Positions 27,004 through 36,216 are shown, counted from the first letter of the stretch. The stretch is DNA of 64,000 bases from Streptomyces sp. SID13031 (GCF_010548305.1 NZ_JAAGLV010000019.1:1-64000); one strand, 5' to 3'. Numbers and translations: made by a program. The notes: generated by a model from the letters alone, not told the origin.

Positions 27004-28005
27004 ATGACAACTGTGGGGGAAATCCGAACCGTAGTACCGGCGTTGCCGGGGCGGCCGCAGCGGCTGCACCGGCCCTTGGTGGCGGTGTCGATCGCGCTAG
27101 CTGTGATGGTCGTGGTCGGCATCGTGGGGGCGTTGTTCGACGATCGGCAGCTGCTCGGTCATCCGATCTGGATGAAGCCGCTCAAGTTCGCGATGAGCTT
27201 CGCGGCGTACAGCCTGACGCTGGCCTGGTTGCTGTCCTTGCAGACCAAGGCCCGCCGGCTCGGCTGGTGGATGGGTACCGCGGCCGCCGCGGGGATGGCG
27301 GCCGAGATGGTGATCATCACCGGCCAAGTCGTGGTGCGCGGCCGCCAGCTGCACTTCAACCAGTCCACCCCGACCGACACCCTGATGCACGACCTGATGG
27401 CGCAGACGGTCTACGTGATCTGGTTCGCGATCTTCGTGATCGCCGTTCAGCTGCTCTTCGACAAGCCGGGTGACAAGGCGCTGCGCTGGAGTATCCGGCT
27501 CGCGCTCGGTACCAGCCTGATCGGCATGCTGGCCGGCACCCTGATGTTCCGCACCACGCCGACCCAGGAGAAGGCACTCGCGGAGACCGGCCGGGAGGAC
27601 TTCTTCGGCGCGCACTCGGTCGGCGTCGAAGACGGCGGCCCGGGGATGCCGATCACCGGCTGGAGCACCGAAGGCGGCGATCTGCGGGTCGGGCACTTCC
27701 TCGGCATCCACGCGCTGCAGCTGATCCCATTGGTTGCCCTCGGCCTCGTTCTGCTCGCCCGCCGGTTCCCGGTACTACGCCCAGAGGGCCCACGGACCGC
27801 CCTGGTGTGGATCGCCGCCGCGTCATACGGCGGGCTGATCTGGCTGGCCATCTGGCAGGCGCAACGCGGCGAGTCCCTTGTCCATCCAGGGCGCTCGACA
27901 CTCTTTGCAGCCGGATCGTTGCTCACCGCGACCCTCGTGCTGTCGCTGCTGGTACTGCTCCGTGCACGAAGGACAACCCTCGCTTCAGCGTCATTCCGGG
28001 GATAA
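27004..28005 (+). CDS. Multi-pass membrane protein of unknown function
   Basis: The 333-residue protein has about seven to eight hydrophobic helices (for example VAVSIALAVMVVVGIVGALF near the N terminus). Polar loops carry HPIWMKPLKFAMSFAAY and HFNQSTPTDTLMHDLMAQ. Charged and His residues within the helices might bind a cofactor, but no family is recognised. ATG 27004 is preferred over an upstream in-frame ATG that would sit in a run without a ribosome site. Confidence 0.78.
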   Translation: MTTVGEIRTVVPALPGRPQRLHRPLVAVSIALAVMVVVGIVGALFDDRQLLGHPIWMKPLKFAMSFAAYSLTLAWLLSLQTKARRLGWWMGTAAAAGMAAEMVIITGQVVVRGRQLHFNQSTPTDTLMHDLMAQTVYVIWFAIFVIAVQLLFDKPGDKALRWSIRLALGTSLIGMLAGTLMFRTTPTQEKALAETGREDFFGAHSVGVEDGGPGMPITGWSTEGGDLRVGHFLGIHALQLIPLVALGLVLLARRFPVLRPEGPRTALVWIAAASYGGLIWLAIWQAQRGESLVHPGRSTLFAAGSLLTATLVLSLLVLLRARRTTLASASFRG

Positions 28006-28091
28006 CCCTTCCCCGCGTCGATTCAGCAGGCTTAAGGTCTGCCCGGACGGGTCGTGGAGGCGAGCCGCGAAACTTTCTCTGGAGCGTTGTT

Positions 28092-30995
28092 GTGAATGTT
28101 TCTGGCAAGGGACGGGGGCTCCTGGCAGTCACTGCCGTCGGCGCCACCACAGTCCTGGCTGTAACAGCCGGCGGTGGCGCGGTGGCAGCCACCAGCGCCA
28201 ACCCGGACCCGAAGGCCTCAGGCGAGAGCACCAAGTCGATCGAGTCGAAGGAACGTAAGGGCAACTACGACGCCCGTACCCCGAGCGCCCGCACGGACTA
28301 CGCCCGCGCCGCCAAGGCAGTCGGCAAGGAGACCGTGGCGTCGGAGAAGTTCCGGAACTCGCTGGGCAGCCAGGGTGTGGTGTCGGTCGACCCCAACACC
28401 GGCACCCCTGAGCAGGTGACCAAGCTCAACGGCTTCCTCACCGCCGCGAGCAGCAAGAAGGCGACCGAGATCGCGCTGAGCTACGTCAAGGCGCACCCGG
28501 AGGTCTTCAAACTGTCGGAGTCCGACCTCGGCACCCTCAAGCTGCGCAAGGACTACGTCGACGACCTCGGCACCCACCACATCTCCTGGGTCCAGGAGGT
28601 CGACGGCATCGAGGTGTTCAGCAACGGCCTGAAGGCCAACGTGACCAAGAAGGGCGAGTTGATCTCGCTGCTCGGCGCGCCGATCGCCGGCCTGGTCGCG
28701 AAGGCGGAGGCCCGCTCGGCCGCTCCCTCCCTGAGCGCCGGCGCGGCCCGGTCCGCGGCCGCCGAGGACGTCGACGGCAAGGTTGCCTCGGCCACCGCGA
28801 CGAAGTCCGGAGCCGTCACCAAGTACAGCAATGGCGACACCGTCAAGCCGGTCTGGTTCAACACCGCCGACGGGCTGCGCAAAAGCTGGCTGACCTACGT
28901 CCAGGCCGGTGGCTCGAAGAGCTACAGCCACGTCATCGACGCCCAGACCGGTGGCCTGCTGTACCGCCGCGACCTGGTCAGCGAAGGCGCCGGCGACGCA
29001 CTGGTGACCGACAACTACCCGGGTGCCGCCAAGGGTGGCACGCAGCGCACCGAGAACCTGATCTACAACAAGTGGCTGAAGAAGGGCGCGAAGACGCTCC
29101 TCGAGGGCACCTCGGTCCAGGCCTTCGCCGATGTCAACGACGACGGCGAGCCGAACGCCGGCGAGACCGTCAAGGTGCCGGGGACGAAGACGGGCTCGGA
29201 GTACAAGCTCGTCCCGTTCCAGTCGAACGCGCTCTGCACGGCGACCGCGCTCTGCTCCTGGGACCCGGCCACGCCGGACTCCTGGAAGACCAACATGAAC
29301 CAGGACGTCACCAACGGCTTCTACCTGGCCAGCAACTTCCACGACTGGCTGGCCAAGCCGCCGATCAGCTTCACCCCGGCGGCCGGTAGCTTCGACGCCG
29401 CCGGCGGCGACCCGGTACAGCTGAACGCGCTGGACGGCGCGGCCACCGGTGCGGACGGCGGCCCGGACGCCAACCACGTCAACAACGCGAACATGAACAC
29501 CCCGCCGGACGGCACCCCGCCGGTCATGCAGATGTACCTGTTCGGCGCGGCCGGTGACGACACCACCGTCGCCACCAGCTCCTCCAACGCGGCCGACATC
29601 CTGTACCACGAGTACACCCACGGTCTGTCGAACCGTCTGGTCGTCGACGCCACCGGCAACTCGACGCTGAACAGCATCCAGGCCGGCTCGATGGGTGAGG
29701 CGTGGAGCGACTTCTACGCGCTCGACTACCTGGTCTCGCACGGTCTGGAAAAGGACACCAAGGCCCCCGGCGAGGTGCTCGAGGGCAAGTACGTCACCGG
29801 TGGCGGCAGCATCCGCACCCAGGCCAATGACTGCCGCGTGAAGGCGGTCAGCCCGAACTGCGTCGGTATCGACGACTCGATCGGTGGCTACACCTACGGC
29901 GACTTCCCGACCATCGGCGGTACGCCGGAGGTGCACGCCTCCGGTGAGGTCTGGGCCCAGACGCTGTGGGACCTACGTGAGCGCTTCGGCCGGACCTACG
30001 CGCTGAGCATCATCACCCGCGCGATGGAGCTGTCCACCGCCGACCCGACGATGCTGGACATGCGCAACGCGATCGTCCAGGCCGACCTGGTCGCCAGCGG
30101 CGGCAAGAACGCCAAGATCATCTGGCAGGTCTTCGCCAACCGTGGCATGGGCTGGTTCGCCGGCGCTCTCGACGGTGGCGACTCGCACCCGGTCGAGGAC
30201 TTCCACATCCCGCCGACCGGTGCCACCACGAGCATCTCCGGCGCTGTGACCGACAAGGACACCGGCGCCCCGGTGCCTGGCGCGCTCGTCTTCATCGGCG
30301 GTCACGCCTCCGGCTACGCGGGTGACTACTCCGCCGTGACCGGCGCAGGAGGCAAGTACACGATCAACAACGTCCTGCCGGGCACCTACGGCAAGTTCGT
30401 CGTCTCGGGCGCGGGCTACGAGGTCCTGGGCAACGCGCTGGCGGTCAAGGCCGGCGGCACCACTGCCAACTTCGCACCGCGGCGCAACTGGGCGGCAGCG
30501 TCCGGCGGCGGTTCGGTGGCGGCGTTCACCGGTCCGGACTTCTCGCCGCAGTGTGGTCCGCAGTACGCGATCGACTCCAGCCAGGGCACCGGCTGGGGCA
30601 GCACCACCGGCGACAACGCCGGGACCCCGACCAACGTGATGATCCCGAAGAACATCGACATCGCGTTGCCGGCTGCCGTGAACATCTCCAAGTTCTCGAT
30701 CGACCCGTCCAACACCTGTAACGACCCGGGCAGCGCCTCGACCGGCAAGTACCGGATCGAGACGTCCGTCGACGGCACCACCTGGGCCACCGCCCAGGAG
30801 GGTGAATTCACCGCCGCGAACCGGGGCAAGTACAACGAGGTCACGCCGACCGCCAACACCACCGGCGTGAAGTTCGTCCGGTTCGTGATGCTGAGCCCGC
30901 AGGTCCCGGACTTCGCCACGAACTGCCCGAACGGCGGCTTCGGCGGCTGCCAGTTCACCGACATGACCGAGATCCAGGTCTACGGCACCAAGTAA
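28092..30995 (+). CDS. Secreted M36 (fungalysin-type) metalloprotease
   Basis: The 967-residue protein starts at GTG 28092 with a signal peptide (about 1-36), an FTP/PepSY-type propeptide (about 60-290), and an M36 catalytic domain with the zinc motif HEYTH at 506-510 and the third ligand in GEAWSDF about 35 residues on. A carboxypeptidase-regulatory-like beta domain (about 710-776) and an F5/8C-like C-terminal domain (about 800-967) follow, probably for substrate or wall binding. It should be exported, self-processed and degrade extracellular protein. A strong hairpin terminator follows. Confidence 0.93.
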   Translation: MNVSGKGRGLLAVTAVGATTVLAVTAGGGAVAATSANPDPKASGESTKSIESKERKGNYDARTPSARTDYARAAKAVGKETVASEKFRNSLGSQGVVSVDPNTGTPEQVTKLNGFLTAASSKKATEIALSYVKAHPEVFKLSESDLGTLKLRKDYVDDLGTHHISWVQEVDGIEVFSNGLKANVTKKGELISLLGAPIAGLVAKAEARSAAPSLSAGAARSAAAEDVDGKVASATATKSGAVTKYSNGDTVKPVWFNTADGLRKSWLTYVQAGGSKSYSHVIDAQTGGLLYRRDLVSEGAGDALVTDNYPGAAKGGTQRTENLIYNKWLKKGAKTLLEGTSVQAFADVNDDGEPNAGETVKVPGTKTGSEYKLVPFQSNALCTATALCSWDPATPDSWKTNMNQDVTNGFYLASNFHDWLAKPPISFTPAAGSFDAAGGDPVQLNALDGAATGADGGPDANHVNNANMNTPPDGTPPVMQMYLFGAAGDDTTVATSSSNAADILYHEYTHGLSNRLVVDATGNSTLNSIQAGSMGEAWSDFYALDYLVSHGLEKDTKAPGEVLEGKYVTGGGSIRTQANDCRVKAVSPNCVGIDDSIGGYTYGDFPTIGGTPEVHASGEVWAQTLWDLRERFGRTYALSIITRAMELSTADPTMLDMRNAIVQADLVASGGKNAKIIWQVFANRGMGWFAGALDGGDSHPVEDFHIPPTGATTSISGAVTDKDTGAPVPGALVFIGGHASGYAGDYSAVTGAGGKYTINNVLPGTYGKFVVSGAGYEVLGNALAVKAGGTTANFAPRRNWAAASGGGSVAAFTGPDFSPQCGPQYAIDSSQGTGWGSTTGDNAGTPTNVMIPKNIDIALPAAVNISKFSIDPSNTCNDPGSASTGKYRIETSVDGTTWATAQEGEFTAANRGKYNEVTPTANTTGVKFVRFVMLSPQVPDFATNCPNGGFGGCQFTDMTEIQVYGTK

Positions 30996-31016
30996 CCACC
31001 TGAGCACCACCCAAGA

Positions 31017-31048
31017 GGGCCGGCCGAGTACCTACTCGGCCGGCCTTC
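31017..31048 (+). terminator. Terminator after the M36 protease gene
   Basis: The 13-bp perfect stem GGCCGGCCGAGTA/TACTCGGCCGGCC with a 2-base centre is followed by TTCC, 22 bases after the stop. Confidence 0.85.
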
Positions 31049-31230
31049 CGGCTTTCCCGGCGCCTCGACCTCTCGCAGTTGCATCGGTGTGGAATGGTTG
31101 TCACCCCTGGTTTGCAAGGACAAATGAGGGGCTATTTGAAATGGGAATGCCGCCACTGACCAAGCAACCATCTCGCCCGCGGACGCCGGTACTACCCACG
31201 TCCCCCGGATCTGAAACTCCCCGGACAGCG

Positions 31231-31257
31231 AAAAACCCCAGGCCATCGGCCTGGGGT
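31231..31257 (-). terminator. Terminator next to the displaced tRNA-Gly 3' end
   Basis: The stem ACCCCAGGCC/GGCCTGGGGT with a 3-base loop is followed by T5 in the minus direction. It presumably terminated tRNA-Gly transcription before the element inserted. Confidence 0.8.
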
Positions 31258-31262
31258 CGGAC

Positions 31263-31306
31263 TGGAGCGGGTGACGAGAATCGAACTCGCACGGTCAGCT
31301 TGGGAA
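31263..31306 (-). repeat. Attachment-site repeat (displaced tRNA-Gly 3' half)
   Basis: This copy matches 34732-34775 at 43 of 44 positions (mismatch at 31293). It covers the tRNA from the anticodon loop to the 3' end, but the sequence beyond does not form the 5' half, so it is the far att site and not a functional tRNA. Confidence 0.9.
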
Positions 31307-31585
31307 CAGACTTGTCATCGCTCTCCCCGCTCAGCCAGGCGTGAGTGTAGTGCGTTTCTGGATGCGACTTACCGCCGTTTACCTGCATTGCCCGAGCTTG
31401 TCCATCTGATCGGGCACGAAGAGGGCACGGACCGGGCTCGCTCCTGGCCGGCGCTAACGTGCTCGTCGGCAGGTTGGTGACGGTTCCCAGCGTGCCGCGG
31501 CGCCGACGGGGTGAGCAGGGCAGCACTACAGAAGACTGTGCGGCTCCCGCGCATGCAGGAGCCCCACAGCAGACCGGATCAAGAA

Positions 31586-31960
31586 TTAGCCGACAACGCC
31601 CCACTGGTAGATGTGGTAAACCCCGTCGGAGCCGACATTGCAGAACGCCTGTCCTTCTTTCAGTTCTGTAGTCACGTAGATTCCGTTGTAGCAGCCATCC
31701 AGTCTCCCGTACTGACCGCCATAGAATTTGGCCTGCTCGCCGACCAACCACTGCCAAATCTGCCAAGCGCCATCAGTGTTCGAACAGAATGATTTGTGCG
31801 CTTTGAGGTCAGCGCTGTTGTTGATCACGTTGTAGCAACTGTTAGCACTTCCGTAGTGCCCACCGATCAACCTCGCAGCCTGACTGGTTCCAGCCGTGAC
31901 GACCGAACCAGTAACCGCCAGGAAAAGAACAGCGGCGGCGAATCCAACCCGACGAAACAT
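31586..31960 (-). CDS. Small secreted protein with an internal duplication
   Basis: The 124-residue product has a signal peptide (MFRRVGFAAAVLFLAV onward, cleavage after SQAA) and two copies of a roughly 42-residue unit. Each contains GG(H/Q)YG, CYN, a spaced Cys in SFC/AFC, and (A/Y)W/H-IWQW/IYQW. The paired Cys could form one disulfide per unit. I do not recognise the family. The ATG at 31960 is preferred; one nine codons upstream (31987) is possible. It is cargo of the tRNA-Gly element. Confidence 0.7.
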   Translation of the reverse strand: MFRRVGFAAAVLFLAVTGSVVTAGTSQAARLIGGHYGSANSCYNVINNSADLKAHKSFCSNTDGAWQIWQWLVGEQAKFYGGQYGRLDGCYNGIYVTTELKEGQAFCNVGSDGVYHIYQWGVVG

Positions 31961-32242
31961 TTCATACTCGCTCTCATGGTCAGACATTTCGTGTTCCTGC
32001 TAGAACACAGCAAAACAACGCTAGCCCGGGAGCCGCCGCGCCACGCCCGGAGCGCATTGCAACAACATGCAACCTCCCGGACGGGCAATCCCGGGCTAGC
32101 CCTCGTGGCTTCATGGAACTGGTGACACAACGGCAGCAGCCCTGCCCTCCGACCCGAACGTGCCTTCGGAGTCGGCTCCATGCCCAAAACAGCCGCGGCC
32201 TGAGCAACAACCCGTGACCCCGGCGCGTCGCGAAACTAAAGC

Positions 32243-32686
32243 ATGAACAGTAACGAGAAAGTCCGCATCCGCCACGAGGTCGATGAACAGCACCTAGCCG
32301 GACTGATGGAGCTGTTTGGCTCCACGTGGTGGATGGCCAATCGGACAATCGAAGAGACCAGATTGATTCTGCGAGAATCGGACATCGTTGTGGTCCTGGT
32401 CGATTCTTCGCACGGCGAGATCGTCGGCTTCGCTCGAGTTCTGACGGACTACGCCCACGTCGCGCTGGTGCTAGACGTCGTCGTTGCGCCAGCGCTACGG
32501 GGATCAGGCTACGGCGCCGTGTTGCTGGATGCCATCGTCCAGAATCCCCAACTGTCACAGGTGCGGAGCATCGAACTGGTCTGCCAGCCCGAACTCGTTC
32601 CCTTCTACAGCCGCTGGGGATTCACCGACCAGGTCGGCAGCTCGCTGCTCATGCGCCGCTCCACAGACCCCTCATTGGTTCACTAA
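32243..32686 (+). CDS. GNAT family N-acetyltransferase
   Basis: The 147-residue protein shows the GNAT core: GEIVGFARVLTD, the beta4-helix VLDVVVAPALRGSGYGAVLL with the acetyl-CoA loop RGSGYG, and FYSRWGFTDQ near the end. The substrate is unknown. It is cargo of the integrated element. The start region has no obvious ribosome site, but the domain begins at about residue 10, so the ATG at 32243 fits. Confidence 0.85.
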   Translation: MNSNEKVRIRHEVDEQHLAGLMELFGSTWWMANRTIEETRLILRESDIVVVLVDSSHGEIVGFARVLTDYAHVALVLDVVVAPALRGSGYGAVLLDAIVQNPQLSQVRSIELVCQPELVPFYSRWGFTDQVGSSLLMRRSTDPSLVH

Positions 32687-32766
32687 CTCTCGCCAGCTCG
32701 GGATCGACAGCCTGCAACTTGACACCTAGAACCCATCGGAGGTCTTAAGAGGTCAACTCGGCAGCG

Positions 32767-33912
32767 TCATGTAGTTGGTCCTTCAGGCGAAGGTTTGGTG
32801 ACGACCTTGAGGTACTGGCCAAGGCGAGCCCCGGTGTTGCACGAGAGATCGAGTACGTGCAGGCCTGCGTCATGAAGGGTGCCAACCACAGAGAACCCGA
32901 ACGTCGCCCGATCGAACCCGTCACGTTCGGGCGGAGCGACGATCGTGGCGGCCTTCTTGCTGAACGTCGCTGTCTTGCTGGGGGTGATCAACTCGACGAT
33001 CAGCTCGATGGGAATCTCTGTTCCAGGTTCGATGTCGGTCCAAGACACATCGACCCAGACCCACAGAGCGGCGCGGAAGGGGCCCGGGAGTTCGACAACC
33101 TCGTACGAGGACCAGCCTGCACCAATGAGGTAACTGAGACCGTTGTTCATCTCGGCATAGTTGGCGAACAGAGCTGAAGAGACCGAGGTCGTCACGATCT
33201 CGGCGAGGGCCTCGGGGAACGGCGAATGCGTATCGCGACCGCCGCCGGGTGTGATGACAGCACCAAAGCGTGTGTGTCCTCCGGCTTCGCCGGGCAAGCC
33301 GTCAACCCCAAACCGACCTCCCTGACCAATCTCAATCGGAACCTCGCCAAGCACTTGTAGGCCCGTCACCGCGAATGTGTGATGGCCGCCGCCGGGCCCT
33401 CCGTCGCCTCCCCTCGCGCCCGGTCCGATAGCTCCACCACCCGAGCCACCCGCGCCGGGCGCTAAGGCAGCCTTACCACCGAGATCGATCGTTGCGTCGC
33501 GAAAGTCCATCAGGACGTCTCCCATGGATAGGAGCACGGCGCGTTCGAGCAGGCCTTCAGGCAGCTCAGGAGATTTGGCTGGGGGGGCTTGGAGCTGGAC
33601 GGCCTTCCAACGGCGAAGGGTCTCCACCGGGTAGACGGCAGCGAGTGCCTTCAGATCGACCTCTTCAGCGTGCGGCAGGCAGAGGAGGATTAGGTTGCCG
33701 AACGCTCTACGATCCTCGTCCGTCATGGCTTGGTCGTAGCGAGGACCCAGCGCCGAGGCAGCGCAGATGTGTGCGATGCGCGAGTTCAACACGGGCGTGC
33801 GGAGAGCATCAACCCACCTGAGCAGCTTTTCATCGCACTCAGGATGCGCGCACGTGGTGGCCGTGCCGTAGAGCTGCTTGACAGTGCTTTCGAGAATTGG
33901 GAGCCGCGTCAC
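32767..33912 (-). CDS. HNH-nuclease domain fused to a glycine-rich region and unknown C-terminal domain
   Basis: The 381-residue protein starts at GTG 33912 after GGGAGGA. Residues 18-105 form an HNH module of the kind found in defence effectors such as CBASS Cap5: C21/C26, AHICAASALGPRYDQAMTDEDR with H48, and NLILLCLPHAEEVD with N73, C78 and H81, then VETLRRWK. Residues about 145-230 are Gly-rich with collagen-like GPG/GDGG runs. Residues 230-381 form a beta-rich domain I do not recognise, perhaps a sensor. Activity as a DNase is plausible. It sits alone next to the integrase remnant of a mobile element. Confidence 0.72.
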   Translation of the reverse strand: MTRLPILESTVKQLYGTATTCAHPECDEKLLRWVDALRTPVLNSRIAHICAASALGPRYDQAMTDEDRRAFGNLILLCLPHAEEVDLKALAAVYPVETLRRWKAVQLQAPPAKSPELPEGLLERAVLLSMGDVLMDFRDATIDLGGKAALAPGAGGSGGGAIGPGARGGDGGPGGGHHTFAVTGLQVLGEVPIEIGQGGRFGVDGLPGEAGGHTRFGAVITPGGGRDTHSPFPEALAEIVTTSVSSALFANYAEMNNGLSYLIGAGWSSYEVVELPGPFRAALWVWVDVSWTDIEPGTEIPIELIVELITPSKTATFSKKAATIVAPPERDGFDRATFGFSVVGTLHDAGLHVLDLSCNTGARLGQYLKVVTKPSPEGPTT

Positions 33913-33939
33913 AAAGTCCTCCCGAGGGTCGGAGTGACG

Positions 33940-34630
33940 CTCCAGACCGTATCGGGTCTACGCGAATCCACCGCTCATCGCCAGTCCCTCCTCGGCTACG
34001 CCTCAGACGGCCGTCGGGCCAGCAGACGAACGACCCTTTCGGAGATCACCACACTTCAGCGGCAGGACATCGACGTCGACAGGGCGAGCGTTCGCGTCCG
34101 ACAGCAGTACCTCGAAGTACGGGGAGAAGGTCTCACCTCGGCACGCCGAAGTCTCGCGCCGGCGTTCGCACTGTCGCCATCCCGATTGCTCTGGTCACTC
34201 TGCTTCGTGCTCACCTTGATGAGCACTGTGCATCGGCGCCGGATGCATTGCTGTTCTCGCTGGTGTCTGGGCTGCCGATCCGTCGCTCTAGCTTCAACAA
34301 GCTCACGACCTGGCGGGCGGTGGTGAGCATCGGCGTACCGAATCTGCACTTCCACGATCTCCGGCACACGGGCAACATGCTGGCGGCCGGGAGTAGGGCG
34401 ACGACCAATGATCTGATGGCACGGATGGGGCCAACAAGAAGGAGCGGAAGGCCAAGAAGAAGGACGGGAAGGCAACCAAGGCCAGGGCTATGCAGAGTTT
34501 GAATGGTCGGCCGGGCGAGTTGGAGGCTTCACCTGGCATCGATGGCAGGCGCAGCGCAGAGCACGTCGACGGTGCTGATGATCCGGACGGCGACGATGAG
34601 GCGGCGGGCGTACCGGCGAGAGTGAGCTAA
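33940..34630 (+). pseudogene. Tyrosine integrase (phage-type) pseudogene
   Basis: Integrase signatures appear in different frames on one strand: ITTLQRQDIDVDRASVRVRQ near 34045-34105 in one frame, then GTPKSRAGVRTVAIPIALVT and LHFHDLRHTGNMLAAG (the catalytic HxxR region) near 34140-34400 in another, and finally a Lys-rich tail (NKKERKAKKKDGKATK) in a third. The N-terminal half and the region with the catalytic Tyr are missing. At least two frameshifts and an internal deletion inactivate it. It points at tRNA-Gly, the usual arrangement for tRNA-targeting integrases. Confidence 0.85.
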
Positions 34631-34676
34631 TGGCGAGTTAATGGCACGCTACCCGCGGTGACGAGGTGGCAAACAG

Positions 34677-34716
34677 AAAGCCCAGGTCCGGGAACATCCC
34701 CCTGACCTGGGCTTTT
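34677..34716 (-). terminator. Terminator downstream of tRNA-Gly
   Basis: The stem AAAGCCCAGGT/ACCTGGGCTTT with a 17-base loop lies 16 bases beyond the tRNA 3' end in the minus direction and ends in a T-run. It was brought in by the element. Confidence 0.8.
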
Positions 34717-34731
34717 GCCATGTTCAGACAA

Positions 34732-34775
34732 TGGAGCGGGTGACGAGAATCGAACTCGCACTGTCAGCTTGGGAA
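34732..34775 (-). repeat. Attachment-site repeat inside tRNA-Gly
   Basis: This is the tRNA-proximal att copy: bases from the anticodon loop to just past the 3' end, identical to 31263-31306 at 43 of 44 positions. Confidence 0.9.
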
Positions 34776-34805
34776 GCTGATGTTCTGCCATTGAACTACA
34801 CCCGC
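34735..34805 (-). tRNA. tRNA-Gly (anticodon CCC)
   Basis: The minus strand folds as a cloverleaf: acceptor stem GCGGGTG/CACCCGC, D-arm region AGTTCAATGGCAGAAC, anticodon stem TCAGC/GCTGA around loop TTCCCAA (anticodon CCC), and T-arm CGAGTTCGATTCTCG. The discriminator base is T and no CCA is encoded. The 3' half is the insertion site of the element to its left and has been restored by the element's own copy. Confidence 0.95.
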
Positions 34806-35040
34806 GGGGCCGCCGATCACCGGCGGACTCAGAGGATCATACCTGGTCGGCTGGGCGGTTTGCACAGGGGGTTATCGGGCAGTTTTCCACAAAGGGCGCG
34901 CCCAGGACTGGGCAGGCCGGTCATCTTCTGGCAGATTAGAACGCGTTGCCGGGGGCAACATTCGACGCAACGTGAGGATGCGGTCCTGACTGGGGCCGGA
35001 CAAGCTGGTTGCGGGGCAACTGAAAAAGAAGGGGTGAACG

Positions 35041-35481
35041 GTGGCAACTGACACTAACGACGCGCTGGAGAACCTGGAGAAGGAGCTCGTCACGCTCGCT
35101 CGCCGGCTGCGCAGTCTGCAGCGGACGCTGTCGGACGAGGCGCATCCGGATCTGGAGCCGGCGCAGTACGCGTTGCTGAACCACGTCGAGGAGCTCGCAC
35201 CGGTGCGGATGGCCGACCTGGTCGCGGCACTCGAGGTGGACAAGGGTCCGGTCAGCCGGGCCTGCGCGCGACTCGAGGAAGAAGGCCTGCTGAAGCGGGC
35301 CGCCGACAAGTCGGACGCACGCGCGACGCTGCTGACGCTGACGGCGAACGGCAAGCGCAAGCTCGCCGCGGCCCGCAAGAAGCGCCACAAGGTGATCGAG
35401 GACCTGCTGAAGGACTGGTCGCCGGCCCAGGTGAAGACGTTCGCCGGCCAGGTCTCGAAGTTCAACAAGCTCGCCAACTGA
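35041..35481 (+). CDS. MarR-family transcriptional regulator
   Basis: The 146-residue protein has the MarR winged helix: LEPAQYALLNHVEELAPVRM, recognition region VDKGPVSRACARLEEEGLLK and wing SDARATLLTLTANGKRKL. The GTG at 35041 follows AGAAGGGG. It lies alone between tRNA-Gly and dcd; the ligand and targets are unknown. The N-terminal helix is Leu/Glu-rich, probably for dimerisation. Confidence 0.88.
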   Translation: MATDTNDALENLEKELVTLARRLRSLQRTLSDEAHPDLEPAQYALLNHVEELAPVRMADLVAALEVDKGPVSRACARLEEEGLLKRAADKSDARATLLTLTANGKRKLAAARKKRHKVIEDLLKDWSPAQVKTFAGQVSKFNKLAN

Positions 35482-35640
35482 GCCGTTGCCGAAGGCCCGT
35501 AGCCGCGTCGACGGTCCGGGGAGCTGAGGGCTCCGGAACAAGTACGCGGCCAGGTCCGGCGAGACGGGCACCGAGCAGTCGTCGGCGCCCCGAGGCACCA
35601 AGAGAGGTGGAGTTGCAGCACGCTGCGGTAAGTTGCGTTC

Positions 35641-36216
35641 GTGCTGCTCTCCGACCGTGACATCTTGGCCGAAATCGACGCGAACCGGGTCCGGCTTGAC
35701 CCGTTCGATGCTGCGATGGTGCAGCCGTCCAGCGTCGACGTACGGCTGGACCGATTCTTCCGGGTGTTCGAGAACCATCGCTACCCGCACATCGATCCGG
35801 CCGAGGAACAGCCCGACCTGACTCGTGAGGTCGAGCCCGAGCCGGATGAGCCGTTCATCCTGCATCCCGGCGAGTTCGTCCTGGGCTCCACTTTCGAGCG
35901 GGTGACACTGCCGGACGACATCGCGGCGCGGGTGGAGGGCAAGTCCTCGCTGGGCCGGCTCGGCCTGCTCACCCACGCGACCGCCGGGTTCATCGATCCC
36001 GGCTTCTCCGGCCACGTGACGCTGGAGCTGTCGAACGTGGCGACCCTGCCGATCAAGCTCTGGCCGGGTATGAAGATCGGCCAGCTGTGTTTCTTCCGGC
36101 TCTCCTCCCCCGCCGAGCACCCGTACGGCTCCGCGAAGTACGGCTCCCGGTACCAGGGCCAGCGCGGCCCGACCCCGTCCCGCTCGTACCAGAACTTCCT
36201 CCGCGGCGGCATCTGA
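35641..36216 (+). CDS. dcd: dCTP deaminase (probably dUMP-forming)
   Basis: The 191-residue protein starts VLLSDRDILAEIDANRVRLDPFD and has the family motifs QPSSVDVRLD, ARVEGKSSLGRLGLLTHATAGFIDPGFSGHVTLELSN (catalytic Glu and Arg/Ser region) and the C-terminal GSRYQGQRGPTPSRSYQNF. Mycobacterial and other actinobacterial versions are bifunctional dCTP deaminase/dUTPases; the HATAGFIDPGF form here fits that group. It supplies dUMP for thymidylate synthesis. GTG start at 35641. Confidence 0.96.
   Translation: MLLSDRDILAEIDANRVRLDPFDAAMVQPSSVDVRLDRFFRVFENHRYPHIDPAEEQPDLTREVEPEPDEPFILHPGEFVLGSTFERVTLPDDIAARVEGKSSLGRLGLLTHATAGFIDPGFSGHVTLELSNVATLPIKLWPGMKIGQLCFFRLSSPAEHPYGSAKYGSRYQGQRGPTPSRSYQNFLRGGI

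Larger units (their letters stand above)
31263..34775. mobile_element. Decayed integrative element in tRNA-Gly(CCC)
   Basis: A 44-bp direct repeat derived from the 3' half of tRNA-Gly bounds a segment of about 3.5 kb. It contains a broken tyrosine integrase next to the tRNA, a secreted repeat protein, a GNAT acetyltransferase and an HNH/glycine-rich protein. Base composition is visibly less GC-rich than in the flanks. No replication or transfer genes remain, so it is a remnant or a satellite-sized island that can no longer excise by itself. Confidence 0.85.

Noticed and set aside
31263..31340. A second tRNA-Gly gene
   Set aside because: Only the 3' half matches; the 5' half and acceptor pairing are missing, so it is the displaced att repeat.
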